NCBI GenBank assembly: GCA_943704525.1
Contig: CALSCQ010002854.1
Span: forward strand, 1 to 24,455
DNA from: Pigoraptor vietnamica
Taxonomy: Eukaryota > Opisthokonta > Filasterea
Length of the DNA: 24,455 nucleotides
Direction of reading: 5' to 3'
Shown: piece after piece, positions 9,494 to 24,455 of the stretch
How the letters are laid out: each line of letters begins with the position of its first letter
How positions within the stretch are numbered: the stretch's first letter is position 1
Position numbers and translations under genes: made by a program
Notes under the pieces: generated by a model
What the model was told of the DNA's origin: nothing
What the model saw: the letters and a program-made list of their open reading frames with translations, nothing else
Database searches by the model: none

Positions 9494-11178
9494 CTATTCC
9501 GACTTGTTATGCCCCATGGCTGCACACGCAGCGTCCACGACAGGCGGCGCATAGCGTCTTGCGTACGATCCCGCGACGCCACTGCCGGCTACGATCCACT
9601 CGGCAGCGCGCGTGTTGAGCGCAAACAGCACCGAAATCCACAGGAAGGCGAGATCGTACATGCTGAGGCACGACGACGCCATGAAAAGCGCGACGGCCGC
9701 CAGGAGCGCGACCAAACTGCGGCGCGGCTCACGCCACAGCACGAGGTCCTCGATTGCCGAGAGCGATGCCGTGCACCGCGCGAGCACCAACTGCACTTTC
9801 GCAACGACCCGTAGGAACCGCTCGGTCTCAGGTTGTCCGCTCACCAGCAGGGCCTCGCCGGCGGCGCGCGACGAACGAAAGCTGCCCGACCGTGCAAGCA
9901 CCGGGGAACTGCAGTCGCTCGCTGTCGACGACGCCCTGTCCTTTGACACGATGCACGAGAGCTTCACGCCCGCGGCCGTGTCGCCCGGCTGCAGTACAAG
10001 GGACAGCAGCATCAGTCACGTGCCAAACAATTCGGAACATGCACGCATCGAACAGGCCATGCCATGACGCAAAAAGACGCACCAGCGGCGTGTGGACGGG
10101 GCGAAGGTACTTGCTCCGCACACGGCGAGCTTGCACGCCAAACTGCGCGCGCACGAGGCCGACAGCGAGTGCCGCGAGCGCAGCCACCGACACGAGCTCC
10201 GTCACGGGCGGCGACCACCACCACAGCGCCACAAGCGCAGCATACCCCGCGGCGGACGTGGCAGGGTCCACGCACCCGACGACGCTGTCGGCAAAGTCGA
10301 GCGCGCGCACCAAGGGAAGCAGCAGCACCCGCAGCTCATCGTACGCGCCGAGCACTCGCCGCGGGGAGAACGCGCGCGCGGCGTCCGAAGGCCCCCTCGA
10401 TTCGGCGTCAGAGTCGCTGCTGGCGGCAAATTCGTGCAGCGCACTGAGTGACTCGGCAGCCTCTGCCTCTGCGGCGGGGCTCTCGGCGACCCCCGCACCC
10501 GCGAGGAATGCGTTGCACACGGCCGCCACAAAGCCCTTCTGGTGCCGGATGCGCAGGCGCAGCTGCCACGCAACAGACGCCGCATCGCGCGACGCACTCG
10601 ACGCGGAAGACGAGCGCCGGAGGCCGTCGGGGTCGTCTGCATCGGCGCTTTCGGATGTGCCGCGGGAGCGCCGCGGTCGCATGGATATCCAGTCGTCGTG
10701 AAGGCGGCCGTCGCGGTAGGGGACAATGGAAACCACCGCGCGGCCCAGCAGTTCGTCAACGCCGTCACCCCTGCAACAAGACCGAAGAGGCGAAGGGGGG
10801 GACGGTAAAAAACAGGAAGAGACTCTCCTGAGACGTGCGTACGAGTACACGTATATCACACGCACGGACATCAGGCTACGCACAGTCTTGCAACGCCTCG
10901 CCAAACACCTTCACCCACCGGCGTAGGCGGAGCTGCACGTGGAGCAGGCTGCAGGTGTCGAGCACTCGGAATTGGAAGGCCTGGTTCCACGAAACCGACG
11001 CCGCTTCGCCCGTACCAGCGCGCGGAGCCGCGGCCGTTTCCCTCACGCTGTGCCCCGCGCGAAACACGGCGTAGAGGTCGCCCTCGGGCAGCGACTCTCC
11101 ACCCGCGCGCGCCTCTGCGGCGACAATGTGCAAGCGGCCTCGCAGGAATGGCATTCTCGTCCGTGCACACGCGCCCAT
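9494..11178 (-). CDS. MCTP-like protein: one C2 domain and C-terminal membrane hairpins
   Basis: Three exons, 11178-10880, 10770-10083 and 9988-9494, give about 493 residues. Residues 13 to about 130 form one C2 domain (RGRLHIVAAEARAGG..., GDLYAVF, SWNQAFQF, VDELLGRAVVSI). A hydrophobic pair follows at about 273-307. The C-terminus carries RVVAKVQLVLARC..., then LVLWREPRRS, then a second hydrophobic hairpin at about 420-453. The VQ...W-R-E-P-R plus hairpin pattern matches the PRT_C membrane domain of MCTP proteins, which tether ER to plasma membrane or other contacts. MCTPs usually carry three or four C2 domains, so this is a minimal version. The first donor is uncertain: only GTAGCC at 10879 keeps the frame, while the stronger GTGCGT at 10883 does not. 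The start could also be the second Met (11154). Confidence 0.75.
9989..10082 (-). other. Intron 2 of the MCTP-like gene
   Basis: It begins GTGCGT and ends CCCTTGTACTGCAG, 94 bp, phase 0. It joins RPVHTPL to PGDTAAGVKL and brings in the C-terminal membrane domain. Confidence 0.75.
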
Positions 11179-11448
11179 GCGCAGCGCGCTGGTGTGTTCG
11201 GTGAAATCGATTCTCGGGTTTCAGCAACAACGACGTCATGTATTGTCAGCCATGCATAGGAGTAACGTAGTTACAACGTCTCTGCAATGGCGGCAAGATT
11301 CAAATACCGACACGACAGCGACAGACACGCGGGTTCCGTTCTTTCCAGCTCCTTTTTCCCTGTCGAAAGTGGAATGGTACCGTTCTTTCCCGCGTGCCAT
11401 TTTTCTGACGCTGCGTTACCGATCATTCTGCGGTGAATCAAGCGCGAG
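11179..11448. promoter_or_regulatory. Divergent promoter, MCTP-like / MAP10-like genes
   Basis: These 270 bp lie between two head-to-head start codons. The direct repeat CCGTTCTTTCC occurs at 11336-11346 and 11380-11390, 44 bp apart, upstream of the MAP10-like ATG. The motif GTGCCATTTTTCTG at about 11394-11407 resembles, in reverse, the sequence around the deformylase start. Function is inferred from position. Confidence 0.45.
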
Positions 11449-14193
11449 ATGGCGACCGCGGCGGAGGACGGGTGCCTCCTCTCGCTCGAGTTCGTCGTGG
11501 GCTCCGTAGCCGACTTGGACGTGCCATGCCGCATACCCGCCGTTGCCTTTCGCCTTCTCGACTTCCCCACTGTCCTTGTTCACCTCGTTCAGCCGTCGGA
11601 TGCCCAGCGCCTTCGCCGCGCCGCGTACGCCGACGCACACGCACACGGGGAAGCTGCCATCGAGCGCGCCGTGGCACACCTTCGCGATAGTGCAGGGCGG
11701 TTCGTGTTCAATGCCGGCAAATCGTGCCTGTTCCGTGCCTCCCTTGCCGCGCTCGCAGCCCACGCGCGCACGACGCCCCTCTACGCGATGCTCGTGGACC
11801 TGTGGGAAGAAGGGGACGCGCGTCTGGTCGCCTCGACATCCATCCGCCTCGACACGTGTCTGGACGCCCTCGTGCGCGATGCGGAAGTCGCGGGTACAGA
11901 CGCGCCGTCAAGCGCCGCCACGCGGGGCACACACCCCCTCTTCGATCTGATGGGGACGGAAGTGGCCGCGCTTTCGTTCACCGTGCGCGTGATGAACCTC
12001 GGCGCGGCCATGCTTCGTCATGTGGCCGCGGCGGAAGATGCCCCGCCCACCGACGGTGTGTTTCGCGAATTTGGGGCGTCAGAGAGGGACGCAGTTGGCA
12101 GCAGTGCACGGGATGCCCTGGCTCGCCCAATGCAGGCGCACGCAGCGACGGATCAGCGGCTGCGCGCACCGTCCCCGTCGCAGCTTGGGATTGTGCACTC
12201 GTCACTATCTCCCGCACCCGTTGAGCCTTCCGCGCCACCGGGAGCGCGTCGTTCTCCCGTCGTGTATCGGGACGAGTGTGGCGACGAAGCCGTCCACGTG
12301 CCGGGCGGCCTGCACATAGCGGGCGGACAGCAAGAGCGCGCCGTGGGCCACCCCACTGGCCAGCCCATAGGGTCTGCCACGCCTCACGTGGCTTCTTTGC
12401 CGCCCGAAATTCCAGCGGACGCCTTACTGCGGCAAGTCTACTGCCCACCCGTGCTGCAGTACGACGGCGCGTGGCCGCAGGGGGAGCGGCCGTCACGTGA
12501 CGAGGGTGATCGCAACGGACTTGCGGCCGCCGGGTTCTCGGCCGAGGCCGTCTTCGGCCCACGCGACCCGCCCGTTCAGCGCGATGAAGTGCATGCGTCT
12601 GGAGAGCGACCTCGGGGCATTGCGCACGCCGCCTCGCACTTTCCGGAGCATGACGGCTACGGTGCATTTCTGAACGGCCTGTGGGGTGACCTTCAGTATG
12701 TGCGGACGCCCGAATATGCGCGCGAAATTCTCCGCAGCTACTGGGAGAGCCGTGTGGGCGCCCCGATTGCACCGCCCAGTGACATTGCGCAAGCCGCTTC
12801 TCCGCGCCCACGCGGGACACTGGGCCTCCATGAGCCACCGCACGCGCCACGCGGCCGCCCCTCTCCCGCACGCTCGCGCCCGTCCCCGTCGCCACCCGCA
12901 TCGCAGGCACCATCGGGAATGTGGGCACGACCACCGCGCATGCCGGTTCGCATGACGCGATCGGAGCGGCTTCGGCAGCACCACGTGCTTGCGAAGATGA
13001 ACGACGCTGAAGTGGAGGAACAGGCTGGGCTCGTGCCGGGGGAGCTCTACCACGCACACAGCCGATACGCGTCGCCCGAGGAGGCCGCCATTGCCAAATT
13101 TGGCCGCGTGCGCTCGCCCACGGCAAGTCCACCTGCGCCGCGGAGAGTCTCGTCGCCCCGCGCAAATGCCCCGATGTCCGCAGCACCCGCCCCCGCAGCA
13201 CCGCTGCAGGCTCCGTCTTCCACACTCCAGCCGTCGCCGTCCGCGGATTCGGCAGCTCCTTCTCCGCCGCAGGACAACGCCCTCGGGAGCGACCGCTCCA
13301 ATCCACCGAAAGCAAGGGCGCGACAGGGAAAGGAGCGGCGACCCCCGGCGCCCGTGCTGGGTGCCCTGCCGCCCGGTGCCAAGAACGCGCGGTACGCCCC
13401 ACCGAGCACGCAGCACGAGTACCACTGGAGCCCTCAGGACGGTGGTCGCTTTGTGCGGACGCCCTCGCGCGAGGCTGTTGACAAGGAAAATGCGTCGCCC
13501 GCAAGCGACACGGCAGCGCCCGCAATGCCACCCAGTGCGGCCGACAAGGTGTCCGGACATCCGCGCTCTGCCAGTCCAGCTGCCTGCGAAGAAGTGCCGC
13601 AGCGCGACAGCCGACCCACAACTGCACTGTCAGACAGCGCCCGCAGCAGCCGGTCGTCCCCGCCACCATCCTCCGAGCGCGTGTCGCCCATGAATTACGA
13701 GGGCCGTCCATCGCGGTCCCCGACGCCCTCGCACACGTCGTCCCGCTCGTCAACCAGTGGCCGTGGGGGACGAGTGGAGCGCGCATCTGACAGGTGGCGC
13801 GACGACAGCGACGTGGCATCCGCAGCAGAGTCCGAACGCCGCGAGCGGGAGAAGCGTGCAACATCGCCCCCAAGCGCGCCGTCCTCTGGTGAGCCAACGC
13901 CGAGCTCTGTGCGCAGCGGCCGCAGCAGCGATGCGCCTGCAGTGCGGCGGCGGGTCGATGCACAGCGGAGCGAGAGCGCGGAAAGTCTCGCGAGAAGTGT
14001 GTCCGAACGAGGGGGCGGCCAGTCGCCCAGTTCCGGATCCGACGCGAGCGCGTCGTCGCTGGACGACAGCCGCACAGGGCAGAACATTTCGGAGGACGTC
14101 GAGGATTCGGTGGCCACCGGCCGCACGCAGAGCCAGCGTAGCTCGCGCACGGATCGGTCGCTGTCTGTGAGCGACATTAGCGGGTCGGCCTGA
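11449..14193 (+). CDS. MAP10-like protein (MAP10_N / DUF4497 domain) with long disordered tail
   Basis: This is a single-exon, 914-residue protein. Residues 1-190 match my recollection of the N-terminal domain of MAP10 (KIAA1383): LLSLEFVV, then PAVAFRLLDFPTVLVH, NAGKSCLFRASL, a polar strand with SIRLDTCLDAL, HPLFDLMGTEVAALSFTVRV and NLGAAMLRHV. MAP10 binds and stabilises microtubules at the midbody and spindle. The rest is Pro/Ser/Arg-rich and probably disordered, except for a conserved-looking block at about 500-552 (RMTRSERLRQHHVLAKMNDA onward). A KEN motif (DKENASP, residues 679-681) is a candidate APC/C degron. The C-terminus is Ser/Arg/Asp-rich. A 661-codon antisense ORF overlaps this gene but is a composition artefact. 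The domain call is fairly firm; the function is inferred. Confidence 0.8.
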   Translation: MATAAEDGCLLSLEFVVGSVADLDVPCRIPAVAFRLLDFPTVLVHLVQPSDAQRLRRAAYADAHAHGEAAIERAVAHLRDSAGRFVFNAGKSCLFRASLAALAAHARTTPLYAMLVDLWEEGDARLVASTSIRLDTCLDALVRDAEVAGTDAPSSAATRGTHPLFDLMGTEVAALSFTVRVMNLGAAMLRHVAAAEDAPPTDGVFREFGASERDAVGSSARDALARPMQAHAATDQRLRAPSPSQLGIVHSSLSPAPVEPSAPPGARRSPVVYRDECGDEAVHVPGGLHIAGGQQERAVGHPTGQPIGSATPHVASLPPEIPADALLRQVYCPPVLQYDGAWPQGERPSRDEGDRNGLAAAGFSAEAVFGPRDPPVQRDEVHASGERPRGIAHAASHFPEHDGYGAFLNGLWGDLQYVRTPEYAREILRSYWESRVGAPIAPPSDIAQAASPRPRGTLGLHEPPHAPRGRPSPARSRPSPSPPASQAPSGMWARPPRMPVRMTRSERLRQHHVLAKMNDAEVEEQAGLVPGELYHAHSRYASPEEAAIAKFGRVRSPTASPPAPRRVSSPRANAPMSAAPAPAAPLQAPSSTLQPSPSADSAAPSPPQDNALGSDRSNPPKARARQGKERRPPAPVLGALPPGAKNARYAPPSTQHEYHWSPQDGGRFVRTPSREAVDKENASPASDTAAPAMPPSAADKVSGHPRSASPAACEEVPQRDSRPTTALSDSARSSRSSPPPSSERVSPMNYEGRPSRSPTPSHTSSRSSTSGRGGRVERASDRWRDDSDVASAAESERREREKRATSPPSAPSSGEPTPSSVRSGRSSDAPAVRRRVDAQRSESAESLARSVSERGGGQSPSSGSDASASSLDDSRTGQNISEDVEDSVATGRTQSQRSSRTDRSLSVSDISGSA

Positions 14194-14323
14194 GCAATGG
14201 CGCGTGATATGATGTGGGTGCAATGTTTTTTTTTTAATGGACCGTATGAAATCGCAAGCCGACAATGGTTCGAGAGGCGTGCAAACGGAGGACAACTCCG
14301 TCACAGGGAGAGGACAGAGGAGT

Positions 14324-14398
<75 letters not shown>

Positions 14399-14445
14399 TG
14401 TCTGATGATGTAATTATCTCAATTTAAGGGACGCGAACAGCACCC
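14194..14445. other. Convergent intergenic region with (GA)n tract
   Basis: The region lies between the stop of the MAP10-like gene and the stop of the phosphodiesterase gene, which converge. It holds a T9 run at about 14226-14234 and a GA repeat. Both 3' UTRs and poly(A) sites should fall here. Confidence 0.6.
14326..14394. repeat. (GA)n microsatellite
   Basis: About 65 bp of nearly perfect GA repeats lie between the two convergent genes. Confidence 0.95.
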
Positions 14446-16350
14446 TCAGCTGTCGGAGAGCACGTCCGTGAGCACGTGACCCTCCACGGACGCAGGGAGG
14501 TCGAGGCCCAGCAGGTGCGCAATGGTTGGCGCGACGTCAATGAGCCGCGCCTCTTCGATCGAAGCGCCGCGCTTGATGCCGGCACCCGCCGCCACAAACG
14601 CAGCGTACATCTCGTGGCTGTGGGTGGGGAACACGTGAGCGTTGCGGACAAGGCAGTCAACGAAGGGCAAGCATGCGAGCCAAAAACGACCAAGTAACCA
14701 CTTGCACTTCGGGATAGCAGGCCACATTTACAGCGACGACGCACGCACCGCCACGGCGGGTACCCGTGCTGGCCCATCTTGTCGACCAGAGGGAGGATCA
14801 CAGGGCCGTCGAGGTGAACCTCAAAGTCCGTTCCCATCTCAAACTCAATCGCAGCGTGCGCGCCGCGGAAGCCGCCATGCGCCACAAGCTCCGACTGCGC
14901 ACACCATGCGAGGCTGAGTTTATGATTGCCCCAAGTGTCCAAGCCAATAACGCGCGGTTTTCCAATTTTTCAGCGCGGCTGCTCTCAACGAACGGCATTC
15001 CGTCGGCGTTACACAATTGCGCACGCATGAGTGGTCGCACCCACCGCATTATAAATCTCGCGGATGCCGAGGTACGACTGCGACTTCATGTACTGGAGCA
15101 CGCTGTCGAGGCGCGCAAGGCCCTCTGCGGTCGCATTGGGCGCGGGAAACACGGGGAAGAAGCCGCCCGTGGACCCGGCGTAGGGAAGCACCGTGTCGCC
15201 CACAAGACCAAACGCGTTCAGAATCACCTGTGAGCGCCAACATAGTCGCAGATAAGTCCACGGCACACGGCAGCAGGCGACCAAGGCAGCACACGCAGAC
15301 ACACGCGATCGCGCAAGGGCTCAATAATGGGCACAGGTGAAAGAAGGGGGGGGCGGATAATGCCAAGACAGCGCACGCACGCACGCACCTGCGGGCACAC
15401 CGTCTTGGTGATGTTCATGAAGCCATGGTCGGAGACAAGCACAAACGTCGTCGTATCCGCAAGGCCGAGCGCGTCCACCGCCGCCCGCAGCCGCCCCAGC
15501 GACCCGTCGATGAACTGCAGCTGCGCAATCGCAGCGAGGCTCATCCACCCGCTGCCGTGCTGAACGCCGTCAAGGTCGTTGTAGTGGAGGGCAAGCAGGC
15601 CGACCGGGCGGCCCTCCCCCGCGCTCTCCCTCAGTATCTCAATCGCAATGTCGCCGCGACGCACGTCGTCGATGTTCCAGAGAGACGCTGGCGTGGGAAA
15701 GAACTTGCGCACGGCATTCCCGCGCAGCGTGGCGATGAACCAGTCGGCCTGGCTCACGTCGTCGGGCCGTCCAATGTTGCCGGGGTAGTTGTATTCGGCC
15801 TCAAGGCCCACCGTCACGGGCCAGTCGACCGTCCCCACGCGCACGCCCGCCGCGCGCGCCGCGTCAAACAGCGACGGCGCTTCAATGTCGCCGTAGTAGA
15901 TGTGCTCCCCTGCATTATTTTGTCGGGATAGTATGCAGGTAAGTGTTAGTGTCGAGTCGCACGATAACCCCAGCCACCACATGAGCACACACCGCATGCA
16001 CTCTCAGCGGGAATGTCCATCTTGCGCCACTCGTCCTCGCAGTTGATGAGAATGCCGTGCGTGTTTGGGTTCACGCCCGTGACCATGGACGTGTGCGCGG
16101 GGAAGGTCATGGCAGGCGCCACAGACAGCGTGCGCTTCGCCACCGTCCCGCCCTTGATGAGGGCGGCGAGGTTCGGCAGACCGAGCTCGTCTGCGAGCGG
16201 CAGATAGTCCGCGCGGAGTCCATCGACCGAGATGAGGATGACGGTCTCGGAGTGCGCGGTGGGCGCGGGAGCGGCGTGTGCCACTAGCACGGCGACGCAC
16301 AGGTGCAGTGCGGTGAGAAGTCCCAAGAGGCCCACGGAGTGGCGCGCCAT
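14446..16350 (-). CDS. Secreted alkaline-phosphatase-superfamily phosphodiesterase (ENPP-like)
   Basis: Five exons are deduced: 16350-15993 (or -16002), 15909-15389, 15227-15045, 14894-14755 (or -14749) and 14617-14446, giving about 457 residues. A signal peptide (LLGLLTALHLCVAVLVAHA) opens the protein. The metal and catalytic set of the nucleotide pyrophosphatase/phosphodiesterase family is complete: ISVDGLRADYL (Asp43), the nucleophile Thr82 in MTFPAHTSMVTG, LDGVQHG (about residue 230), VSDHGFMN (about 279) and GQHGYPP (about 396). The C-terminal LIDVAPTIAHLLGLDLP motif is typical. Each join restores phase and the family pattern, for example YNA|SELVAHGGF. It probably hydrolyses phosphodiester or phosphate ester substrates outside the cell or in the secretory pathway; the substrate cannot be read from sequence. 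No membrane anchor is seen. Two donors (exons 1 and 4) remain ambiguous. Confidence 0.9.
14618..14754 (-). other. Intron 4 of the phosphodiesterase gene
   Basis: It ends TTCCCCACCCACAG. The donor is GTGGCG (14754), giving GQHGYPPHEMYAAF, or GTGCGT (14748), giving two extra residues (WR). Both keep phase 2. Confidence 0.65.
14895..15044 (-). other. Intron 3 of the phosphodiesterase gene
   Basis: It begins GTGGGT and ends GTGTGCGCAG, 150 bp, phase 0. The join gives IREIYNASELVAHGGF, close to the family's usual text at this point. Confidence 0.7.
15228..15388 (-). other. Intron 2 of the phosphodiesterase gene
   Basis: It begins GTGCGT and ends GGCGCTCACAG, 161 bp, phase 0. It joins NITKTVCPQ to VILNAFGL. 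Confidence 0.75.
15910..15992 (-). other. Intron 1 of the phosphodiesterase gene
   Basis: It ends AAATAATGCAG and has a branch-like CACTAAC about 40 nt upstream of the acceptor. The donor is GTGTGT at 15992 or GTGCAT at 16001; both keep phase 1. Confidence 0.65.
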
Positions 16351-16659
16351 GGTCGAGAGCTACTCCGAGAGTGACGGCGCGTAAAGAGGCAGGATAGGGA
16401 GCCGCTGCCTCCAAAAACGCTGCTAAAGAAATCATCCGTGTAATCGTTTGCCCGCCGTCGAGAAAAAAGCCACACCGGCACGTGGGCTAGCAACTGACGT
16501 CATCGTGATGGCGGGATTGTAGTGAGCTGGCCAGTCGATCCTTTACAACACGGTGACAGCGGAGCCAACAAAGGCAGTGGGGCCATCGAAGGCAAACATA
16601 GAGCCTCCCGCGTGCTCCACATAGACTCACAGCGGCCACGCAGAGGGACGCCCGGCCGT
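16351..16659. other. Intergenic region upstream of the phosphodiesterase gene
   Basis: These 309 bp lie between the CorA stop and the phosphodiesterase ATG, both genes on the - strand. They should hold the CorA 3' end and the phosphodiesterase promoter. No gene and no clear motif are seen. Confidence 0.45.
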
Positions 16660-19585
<2,926 letters not shown>

Positions 19586-20631
19586 TGTGGCGAGTGCGGA
19601 ATGTTAACGAGCCGTAAGCCTGCCGAGGTGTTCAGCCGGGGCCCTTTGCGGGTGCAACGACGCGCACTGCGCAGCCTTCACAGCCGACACAGGCTGCGCT
19701 CGGGTGGACGCGTGGCCCAGCGCACCGTCCCATGCGAGGCCGCGCAGACGCACCGGTGGCCATGCAGCAGCGCAGTCCGCGGCAACGAGACCCAGTCGCC
19801 CGACCCTTCCACTGCGCAATAGAATGATGTCAGGGCTAGGCGATGATACACCTCTCGTGGGTGGAAGCAGCGCCCTTTGTAGCAGTGTCGAAAGAGTTCT
19901 GTTGGCGGGGAGCACGTGGGCGAACAGCAATCGCAATAAGAAGGGCACGCCACGCATGTGACGTCAGCAGTGTCCCAACAGCCACACTACGCAGCGGTTC
20001 AAAGCAAACGCAAAAACGAAGAGCGATTCTCCGGCAAAGGGCAGGTACAATATACATGCGACGAGAGAGCGCTCTAAAGTGTCGCGCAAAAAAGAAGTGG
20101 AGAACGTGCGCAGAGCGCCAGCGCAAGCCTAAACGGCATGTCAATCAGCGTGTATTTTGACCACAAAGTCTCACGTAGAGTGGATGTTGAATATGTCACG
20201 TGATCCTACGTAACATCACGTGACCGACGGTTGTTGGCCAATGGGGCGCGATCGCGGTTACCCGGGCAGCGACGGTTGAATAATGTGTCTGCGCTTTATT
20301 TCGACCCCCACAATGTATGGCTTTACTATGAAACATTAAATTATTTACCCAGAGATGAGCATGTGTAATAAATTCGGTGTTTACAAACTGCCTTGGGGAA
20401 CGTCCGTTGGTCTACGTGGGAATGTGCGCGCACGCATGCTGATAAGTTCTCCCCTCGACTCCCTCCGCCGCAACAGCCCCACATGAGACGGAGCCTGCGC
20501 ACGGCCCGGCGTAATACGGTGTCGTCTTGCCTCACAATCGTCCCGAGCGAACGCTCAACGCGTGGCAAACTTTCAGGATGGAGGGCACCTCCTAACAACC
20601 GTCCACACAAACCAGTACGCGTGGACGTATC
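19586..20631. promoter_or_regulatory. Divergent intergenic region, CorA / receptor kinase
   Basis: These 1046 bp separate two head-to-head genes and become more AT-rich at about 19960-20350. Two perfect TCACGTGA palindromes at 20196-20203 and 20216-20223 start exactly 20 bp apart, with TACGTA (20207-20212) between them and a CCAAT at 20238-20242. CACGTG is the E-box bound by bHLH(-Zip) factors. A - strand ORF at 19604-19957 (MRGVPFLLRLLFAHVLPANR...) starts like a mitochondrial presequence, but I see no domain and do not call it a gene. Confidence 0.5.
20196..20223. promoter_or_regulatory. Paired TCACGTGA E-box palindromes
   Basis: Two identical 8-bp palindromes begin 20 bp apart, about two helical turns, so bound dimers would face the same side of the DNA. 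The site type is that of the Pho4, USF and TFEB families of bHLH factors. Function here is inferred. Confidence 0.5.

Positions 20632-24455
<3,824 letters not shown>

Noticed and set aside
11978-13963. 661-codon antisense ORF opposite the MAP10-like gene
   Set aside because: GC-rich third positions suppress stops on the opposite strand; the peptide is Arg/Pro/Ala/Cys-rich without domains, while the sense strand has a recognised domain.
14895-15044. Alternative exon-4 start at acceptors near 14970-14980
   Set aside because: Those frames hit a stop or lose the family text; the acceptor at 14895 gives a phase-0 join and matches the phosphodiesterase pattern.
19604-19957. 117-codon - strand ORF with a presequence-like N-terminus
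   Set aside because: No domain follows the basic N-terminus, and all neighbouring frames are similarly open in this GC-rich stretch.
19843-20160. 105-codon + strand ORF with a basic C-terminus, ribosomal-protein-like at first sight
   Set aside because: The Lys/Arg-rich tail alone does not match a family I can name, and no joining exon was found.

Overview
The window is nuclear DNA of a GC-rich, intron-bearing single-celled eukaryote. The support is a CCCTAA/TTAGGG telomere-type tract near the left end, GT-AG introns of about 65-280 bp that restore reading frames, and eukaryote-type genes: a mitochondrial-type peptide deformylase, an MCTP-like C2 membrane protein, a MAP10-like microtubule protein and a receptor kinase. 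I cannot name the species. The cilium- or microtubule-type genes suggest a flagellated protist, which is inference.

Left end, 1-2440, is subtelomere-like. It holds a telomeric tract (117-191), a truncated and apparently spliced gene scrap on the + strand (193-345), microsatellites, a roughly 730-bp minisatellite of 24- and 27-bp units (445-1177), and a small, possibly frameshifted coiled-coil gene on the - strand (about 1310-1673) that recalls the coiled coil of Crinkler-type proteins.

The gene-dense body, 2441-24455, holds seven genes. In order: a 1890-residue protein with about 28 TPRs (-), peptide deformylase (+), a single-C2 MCTP-like membrane protein (-), a MAP10_N-domain protein (+), a secreted alkaline-phosphatase-superfamily phosphodiesterase in five exons (-), a CorA-family Mg2+ channel in nine exons (-), and a receptor kinase with a Pmp-type beta-helix ectodomain (+), which runs off the right edge. 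Divergent pairs share short promoters (TPR/deformylase, MCTP-like/MAP10-like, CorA/receptor kinase). The deformylase and MCTP-like genes converge, as do the MAP10-like and phosphodiesterase genes. Nothing suggests one pathway; this is an ordinary mixed eukaryotic neighbourhood.

The most interesting items are the beta-helix receptor kinase with a large insert in its kinase N-lobe, UG-rich microsatellites lying in transcript sense inside introns, a strong GTG bias at 5' splice sites, a 35-nt microexon that encodes the CorA GMN filter, clustered TCACGTGA palindromes around the CorA/receptor-kinase promoter, and the gene scrap abutting telomeric repeats. Exon joins were deduced by hand from splice motifs, reading phase and protein-family fit; no alignment or transcript was available.
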